The position numbers and the translations under genes are program-made. From contig JAQMRL010000006.1 of assembly GCA_035578175.1 (NCBI GenBank), positions 22,169,506-22,233,505 on the forward strand: a stretch of DNA of 64,000 nt, written 5' to 3'. The notes under the pieces are model-generated. The model saw only the letters and a list, made by a program, of their open reading frames with translations, did no database searches and had not been told where the DNA came from. Below, piece after piece: positions 26,001 through 35,000 of this stretch; the stretch's first letter is position 1; the number at the start of each line of letters is the position of its first letter. Source of the stretch: Catonia carolina (lineage: Eukaryota; Arthropoda; Insecta; Hemiptera; Achilidae).

Positions 26001-29000
26001 ATCGAAAATAACAACAGAGGCGGATGAATGTTTATGATTTCTTTATCAGTATTTAAAGATATTTATGTATCTGATTATAAGTACTTGTAAATAACAACAG
26101 AGGCGGATGAATCTGCATGATTTCTTTATAAATATTTAAAGATATTTCAGTATTTGGTTATGAGTTATTGAAAATAACGACGAAGGCGGATGAATGAGTA
26201 TGATTTCTTAATCATTATTTAAAGATATTTCAGTATCTGATTATAAGTAATTAAAAGTAACAAGAGAGGTGGATGAATCAGCATGATTTCTTCATCATTA
26301 TTTAAAGATAGTTTAGTATCTGGTTATTAGTTATTGAAAATAACAATAGAGGCAGATGAATCAGCATGATTTCTCCATCATTATTTAAAGATATTTTAGT
26401 ATTTGATTATAATTTATTGAAAATAACAACAGAGGCGGATGAATCAGCATGATTTCTTTATCAATATTTAAAGATATTTTAGTATCTGGTTTATAAGTTA
26501 TGGAAATTAACAACAGAGGCGGATGAATCAGCATGATTTCTTTATGGTTATTTTAAGATATTTCAGTATCTGATTATAAGTAATTGAACTTAACAACAGA
26601 GGCGGATGAATTACTAGAAAAATACTAGAAAAATTACTAGAATTATTAGTAATAGAAATAATTTTATAAAAACGATTGAAGATTTAGAAGATATTAAAAA
26701 AAGAATTGGTTAAATGTATGAAAAATTATTTAAAAAACTTGTGAAGTAAATTAAATTATGTAAACACTTTTTCTGTAATAAAATTAATTTTTATTGAAAT
26801 TGTTTAATGAATCATTTAAGTATTAAGAGTTTAAGGAATCAGTTTCAGAGAAACAGAACCAATTTCAATACCCACCGTGAGCAAAACAGTACGACGATTT
26901 TAAGAAACCGGTACTGTAAATAATCGACCTCGTACTGGTAGACCACGAACTGTTACAACTGATGCAAAGTCTTTAGATATATTGCTGACTTTTGTTGAGG
27001 AATTGCATTCATCAATTAGAAAAGCCATTATCTAACATGACATAAGTTTTTCTTTGGTTCAAAAAATTCTTAAAACAAATAAATTTCACTCTTATAAACT
27101 ACACTTGGTGCAAGAACTTTCGGAAGATGATTTTGAATACCGAGTTGAGTATTGTGATTCTGTAAGGCAAAAATTAGACATTGACGAAAATTTTTCTAAT
27201 TCAATAGTATTTTCTGATGAGGCGACTTTCATATTAAATGGTGATGTTAATGTTTAAAGTGATAGAACATGTTTTTTTACATTACTGAGCAGCAGGATTT
27301 ATGCACAACAAAAACGTTGGCCACCCCACTAACCTAACCCCCTTGATACAGGTGATAAGTACAAATCTTTCAGATAACAAGATTAGAAAAGAAGATATCT
27401 AGAGTACACCCTAGCCCAGTCAATCTAATGCTAATCTGTCATCAAGACTTTAGAAATCTGCTACAGACATTGAAGAAATCCAGTGAAAACAACATGCCTC
27501 TCAAGCGTGGCAACAAGTCTGAAAAAATTCCCCAAAAGTTTAATAGCTATCATCGTCAGATAGATCTGCTTATAAAACTACACCTCTGGTGGGTGATGCA
27601 ACCCCAAAGTATATGCGCCCAGTCACCCAAAGGATCCTACTAAATGCGGATGGTGGTCAGTAAATCTCCTACTGCAGTCCAATTAAGGAGTACACCAGGA
27701 AGATCGCCTTGCATCATGCTGAGCTATGTATCCTATAGTTTAATCAAATAAACTCTTAAGAGTTTAGAATATTTCAGCAACAAAGTAACACATAAGAGCA
27801 TCACTAACAATGGCACTCCTCAGCCCTTGTGAGACCCATCTGATCTAGGAGCTAACAGAAAACCCCAAGGTGGGAAGACATCGAATTAGTTGACCGGTGG
27901 CAAGTCACACCTCACTGTTGTTCTCCACATTAGACAACAAAGAATAAATTCAAAGCTTCTCAGGTTGGACAACCTGTCCTTTCATCATAGAACAAGGACT
28001 TTAAAACCCTATGTCTCTCCACTTGATCACTTTACTCATGATGGTTTATAAATCAACTTGCTTGTTTCAATTCATCTATAACATGCCAACATTGTGCTAC
28101 ACGTTTATGCACGACATAAATTGAATGCGTTAAAGTAATTTAAGAATACATCTCGTGGGAAACCATTAGTTACAAAAAAAAAAAAATCAAATATATCAAT
28201 ACTGTGTAATCATAAAGAATTAACAGTGTACAAAGTATTAGTGTTTTGGAAATTTTAACTACATTTACTGAAAAGAGTATCTATGCATGCATACATTATG
28301 CTGAATTTTTTAATTTATTTTTATTGAAAATACTATGATGTCCTAATTTGATACTCGAATCATAAAAATTATCTGATCAAAATTGTGTTGTTAAATTATT
28401 TTATACTTACGGGTGCCTTGCAAGCGTATGAGGATCAGTATATGGGGCAGCCAAGCAATCAAAACTAATCATTGCCTTTATTCTTGTTTCTGGTCTATTA
28501 ACAAGGAATAGCAAAGCCCCTACGATAGTTTCTCCAATACGAGGAGATGAAGTATGCCCTGCATTGCAAAGAGCACGGGTCAATGCTTTTACTCCACCAC
28601 TTGCAATAAAGACTTCTGGGTTCAAAATGCCTAAAAAATAAAACATCAACATTATGACATAATATTAATGTTGTGTAGACACTATCAGTCTTAACACGTT
28701 GAGGCTGATTGACACCTTAAGGCGGCAAATTGTTTGTTCCCAGGGCTAACTGACACCTTAAGGCATCATATACCCTACTATGTTTCTGTAGCTTTTGTTT
28801 AATTGCCGGCACACTGGTAGTGTAAATAAATGTTGTTCAGGCATTCAGACAGATCCTACAAGCACTATAGTGAAGGTCGTCTTTTGATACCTACAGCCAG
28901 AAATTTTCGAACGGATTAAAAGTGATTTTAAAAGTGGACCTCCCAATGCGGCACAATTATATCATTGTAATAAATTAATTATTTATTCTATAAATTTCTC

Positions 29001-32000
29001 CATTCCTAGTGACTTGTTTTTTACTACAAAAAGTAAGTATAATAAATGTTTACATAAATTTAATTATTACTAACAAGTAGTTTCTGTTACTCCAAGAACT
29101 CACAACCTCTAAGCACCAAATTTATGAAATTCTATTTACGATGAAGTTCTTAAGAGCAATAACGGGTAATAACATTGAGAGATAGAATAAAGAATACAGA
29201 GATTAAAGCAGAGCTAAATGTGGAATGCATGAGAGAGGGTAGAGAAAATGAGGATAAGATGTTATGGCCATGTGAAGAGAATGGGGGGGAAAAGGTTACC
29301 TAGAAGGATGGAAGGAACAAGATCAAGAGGACGACCAAGAAAAAGATGTAGAGGGTTGAGATACAACTGGCAATGAATAGAGGAGAAATGGTGGACGGAT
29401 AGAAGAAGATGGAGAGGCTTGGTGAACACCCAGACCCGGCAATAGTTGGAACGGGCACTGGATATGTATTTAGAATGTATGTGAAATAACAAGTAAATTT
29501 TTTACAAATCCACCATAATTTACATGAGCAAGGCAAGGGTAAAACCACCTCTATCCTCATTTTACTTAGTAAAACCTCTAGAGGTTCAAAGCAGCCTTTT
29601 CGCTAATTACCAAAACAAAACACATAATTACCAAATAAACGTCTAAATTGAATGACTAGAATACAGACAAATTTTTCAAGTCTACATGATGATAGTAGAT
29701 CAACCTTGCTTTGGTCTTTCTTCTCTTTTAGATTATATGCATGAATTTTAAACAGTGTTTACCATATTTCCTACAGATTTGGTAAATTCAAAGTCAAAAC
29801 AAAAAACACAGCTGATGACAAACAACATGGTTTATATTTCTTGTCCGCCCACATTGTAATCGTACATTAGAACCACTGAAAATTCACAAAACCAACATTT
29901 TTTAAATGTCCACAGATTGGACAATATAACTATATAATACATTTATAAAGACAAAGTAACTAGATATTAATGAAATGAACAATAAGATACATACATAACT
30001 CGATAAGTGTACCGATTGTTGCTCTTAGAAGCCGATCACGGATATCAAGAGGTGTCATAGCAAGCGACACGAGACATCTGGCAAGCCCAATTGGAAATTC
30101 TTGAGCATTAAACAAAAGCAAACGTCGAACAACACGTAATGCCTGGGTTCTTTCACAGTCATTGTCCAAAAGTAAATCCAAAGATCTGTGGAACAAATAA
30201 AACAAAATATAGTTGAATCTTGACAATTTGACAGATATGGAGTCGGAAGGCTATTGGATTAACAAAAATTATGGATTACTAAAAGTACTACCATTAAAAA
30301 CAATAATGAGAGGTTTATGGGGGATGTTCAAGGGAGTTCAACGTTGGACACTCTATAATATACGCAATTTGGAAAAAACAAGGAAAAAATTCAGAATAGT
30401 TTTGACGAAAATAAAGAAAAATTAAGAGACTTTGACTTAAAAGAGACTTGGAAGAAGCTTTTTTAAAGTATTGTGACAATATCGAAGAAGGGCATGGGTC
30501 GCGAAATTTCATTCATAAAATGGTAAAGAATAGATAATAGAGTGAAATAGTAACAATAGGGTTGGCTATAAAAGGGTACCTATTCATAAAAATTATTTAA
30601 AAGGACTGCGCTAATGTGTATGATAAGGTCTTTGTTGTACAACTATTTATGAAGGGTCGGTTGATTACCTGTTTACATTAAATAAGACTTCTCTAGAAGG
30701 GACTTTTATATCGAATTTCAGTGTCTTTCGGGAAGATTCTTTGAACCGCTTATATAAATAGAACCCCAAGCGCGGTCAGTTAGTTAGTATTCGTTTCATC
30801 TTTGATGAATGGCTATCGGTGTGTAGTGCAGGCACGTTCCGGGCATTGTGTTGGTCAACTATTGTTATACTGTCTTTGTGTGTGTGTGTCTGTGCATTGT
30901 GTAAAGTTATTGTGTATGTGTATTGTGTATTCAGTTTCATTTTGTATGTGCATTCTATATAATTGTTGTAAGTAGTATTAAGTAAATTATTAAGTTATTT
31001 ATTGTATTACTTCATTATAATTAGTTTATTATTTATTTTGTATTTTTTTTAGTTGTAATAAATACTTGTAATTGTAAACTTTAGTGTATTAATTATTTAA
31101 TTACCTAGATCCCGAAACAGATCTTAGCGATAAGTGTCACAGTATCTTACTTCACAACGGGCAAAGAACATGACCGTAACCGGACTTTTGCTAAAAGAAA
31201 ATTCCATCGATTACAGTGGCCGGAACTTGCCGGTCCCTTAGAGGTGACTATCCGATAACTACTGTATACAATAAATTGATAATTGATAATATTACTAACC
31301 TGACCAAAAGACAAGGGTATTTAAGGCGAATGCAAGCATTGAAATCTTGTTTAGTACGAATCAAGTATTTGACAACTCGCAGGGCGGCTGCTCTAACATA
31401 ATTCGATTCATTGACCAAGGCAGGACGCAAACTAAAACACCAAAACAATAAAAGAAAAACATATTAGTTTACCTCCACATAAGAAAATAATAAATAAAAA
31501 CTTCTTGATCAGAAATTTAATTTAACAAGATATTTATAAATTACTATAATAAACCAACAAAAGTTTTGAACCTCTGTTTTTCAGTTTGTATCGGGTGATT
31601 CAAAAAGAGCGCCGATTTATTTTATTGAAAAACTGAAAATAAATACATCAACAAGTTCATCTTACCTTCCGATTTCATGTATGAAAAATGATGTCATGCA
31701 TGTGTCCTCCTCTACTGCGCTGGCACGCATCAACTCTGTCCATGAAATTGGACATTACTGCACGACAAGTTTCGACTTCCATTTGCCCGATAACCCGTCG
31801 AATTTTCTCCTTCAAGTCATTGATGTTTCGGGGTTTATTGGCATGCACCAATGACTTCAGATGACCCCAAAGATGAAAGCCACAAGGCGTCAAGTCACAC
31901 GACCTTGGTGGCCATTGATGGTCGGAATTACGAGAAATGATGCGATCCTGGAACCGTTCACGGAGCAACAACATTGTTTCTCGTGCAGAAACTGAATTTT

Positions 32001-35000
32001 ATAAGGGTGATATTGGAGATCGTACCGAAGAATTCTCCGTACAGAAGAACATCGTAAACCCAATTGTTGAGAACGGCGACGTATTGATTTTGCTGGGCTA
32101 ACAGCCACACTGTCACGAACCAACGCAACGTTCTGCTCAGTTCGGCCAGAACGACGACGTCCAGAACTTTTAAGGTCGACTGTTGAACCCGTCTCAAAAA
32201 CCTTTTTCATGAGCCTGCGAACTGTTGATTCATTCGGTGCTTCATTACGTCCCAGAGTACCGCGAAGTCACCTGACAGTAGCCGCATAACTCTCTCCACT
32301 CTGGTAAAATGTTTTGACGATTAACACTCGTTGTGCAATAGTAAACTTCTCCATGGTTAGACACAGACTGCGAGAGTACTACACTGCGAACAAGAGAAAC
32401 TACAACTGAATCGTCAATCGGAATGTTCTCCGAAATAGAAATGAGGTCTAACAATGTTGCCAACCGATAAACAAAAATTTACCAGCCGTTTAAAAACCGG
32501 CGCTCTTTTTGAATCACCCGTTAGTTAAGATAAATTTAAACAAATAATCCTCCCTGTCAATTTTTATAAAAAATGAATTTATAATGTCCATTATTTTCAG
32601 TTACTCATGTTTCTTCAAAACTAGGATATTGTTACAAAAATTTTCATCAGATAGTAACTTAACCCATTGACCTAAGAATTGTTTTGTACTGTTGGTGGCC
32701 TTGCAGTTGGATTTAATTTTGCATAAAATGACACTATATGGCAAATAGATGATAACTTTTTTTCTTTAAACCAATTCTCTTAATTTTTCAGAATTTAGTA
32801 ACCATTTAGGCCAAAGAATTAATTTTATTGTCTTTAAAATATTTTTTTTTCTACAAATTTTTAAACAATTATTTTTCTTGTTAATGAAATTTTTTTTTAG
32901 TGTTTTTAATTGTAACTTAGAAATTTATAATTTTCTATAAAAAAAATTATAAGAGCAATCTAGAGAATTCTTTTTTCTACATAACTAATTCAAATTTTTA
33001 AGAATTGGTTAATATAAAAAAAAGTTACACCCTATTTTCTAATCACCGGTCATTGCCATTTTCACTTATTTACGCATCAATATCCTGTCGGTAATGAAAT
33101 TAATGTTAGCATGCAGAGAATTTATTTAATAGTTAAAAATTATTGAATTAATAATATTGAATATTATGACTTCATATAAAACACCAAAAAATATGATAAA
33201 TAACTAAGAAACTCTTAACAAACACGCACTTACAGAACATAAACAAACGCCATTTTTCAACACATGGTACAGGTTATTTTGATCACGAAATTATAACTGA
33301 ACACTTACACGCATTTTATTGGTAAATATATTATGTAAATAAAGCAAAAATTATGTAGTTTTCATTAGTGCTGCTACATCATTTTTTAAAAACTACTTAC
33401 ACAGGACTAAATAAAGTACGAGGACATTGAATCGTCGTCATTGTACACAACAGCACAAATATACTGGACGGCGTTTCGCCGTCATTATATGCCAATGGGT
33501 TAATCACTAGAATAAACTGCTGGATTTTTATTTATATTTTTCATTTTCCCATTCACTTCCATGACAGTAAGTTCCAGTCCCTCATCTTATTTTGTAGTTT
33601 AGATCATCAGCCGAAAAGCTGGTTTGAACCTCTAGAGGCTTTATTAAATAAAATGAGGAGTGAGGAAGGTTACAAAATTACTTCCCTTACTGAGTGGTGG
33701 AAAAGTGTGCTGGATAGCATGCCACACACATTCATATAATTAGATTTTACTTGTGAAAAATCATTTGTAAAGCATAATTTTATCTACACATACGTTTTTT
33801 CACAATTTTGTAGGTTGCCGGAGAATGACATGAGGGTGACTTGTTTGGGAACACTGCAGGTAGTATTTTGTCATGCATCACTCTATTTCCCCTTTTGCTA
33901 TAATAGCATTAGACCCAACCATTTGTAACAAATGCTAATTCCTATAGAAAAACGTCACATCTTTCATACAAACTTAAGAAACGTGTTTGTATATTGACTT
34001 ATGGATCACCTACATGCAATATCTGTTTACATAAAAAAATTTCAACACTAGCCTATCCATCACACTAAAACGATAATAAAATATTTCCCTTTTATCATAT
34101 TCTATTTCTGTAAACGCTAATGACCAGCCAGTTGGTGTAGTGGTTACCGCAACTGGCTTCTACACTGGGGTCCTGGGTTCGATTCCCTGTCAGGTCTGAC
34201 ATTTTTTCATCACTCATTTTTACATATCATCATCTTCCACCATCTGCATTAGCAGAAATTGTAAAACAGTCAGACGTAAAACAAAACAAAAATGTAAACA
34301 CTATTAGTTGCGTTGAAAAATTTTCTACAAAATAAATACAATAATGACCAGTTTCAGACGTAAATTGACCTCACTGCAACAAGTTTTATTCCATACTGCA
34401 CAACTCATTTCTATAACCACTTAAGTAGTTTCCTATAGCACATGTGTCACAAATAGCCAACAATAAAACTTTTACCAACCTAAGCTATGCTTTCCATTTA
34501 TATTTTACACAATATTTTTACTAATTTTTAAATGATCAATAAAGCATTGAAACTTGTGATATTATTTCTTTTTTAAATACAGTGCCAATACATAACATGC
34601 ATGTATAACAAAAAAAAATCTGATGTGAAACACTCACTCAACTTTCTCTTGCCAATGCATATAATGAACAATATAACCTAACATTAGTAATAAAACATTA
34701 GAAATAAACAAAAAACTAACCTCAATAAATATAACCTAATTTTAAAAATAAGTGTAAGAGGTAAAATGAAAATCAACCTCAGTTTGGCTTAAAAATACGG
34801 AAAATCACTATTTTGTGCTAAACTAGGCTTCTGTAGAGAAAACTGTTCTGAATAAAAGTTGTAGATCTTTTAATTTCCTATAAATTTAATTATACACTTT
34901 TGTCGTACAATTCATGCTCGAGCTAAAATCTTTAAAATTATGATTTTTTACAAGTTTTTGTGAGATAAAAACAGAAAATCGCTAATTACCGCTAAACTAA

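Noticed and set aside
23270..26615. CRISPR-like array
   Set aside because: The host is eukaryotic. The units are contiguous 82-bp monomers without unique spacers and drift gradually, as satellites do.
28690..28860. Fourth TTAA-flanked MITE
   Set aside because: Starts TTAACACGTTGAGG, but no matching inverted end could be found nearby; likewise the lone end CACTGAACGTGTTAA at 11460-11474.
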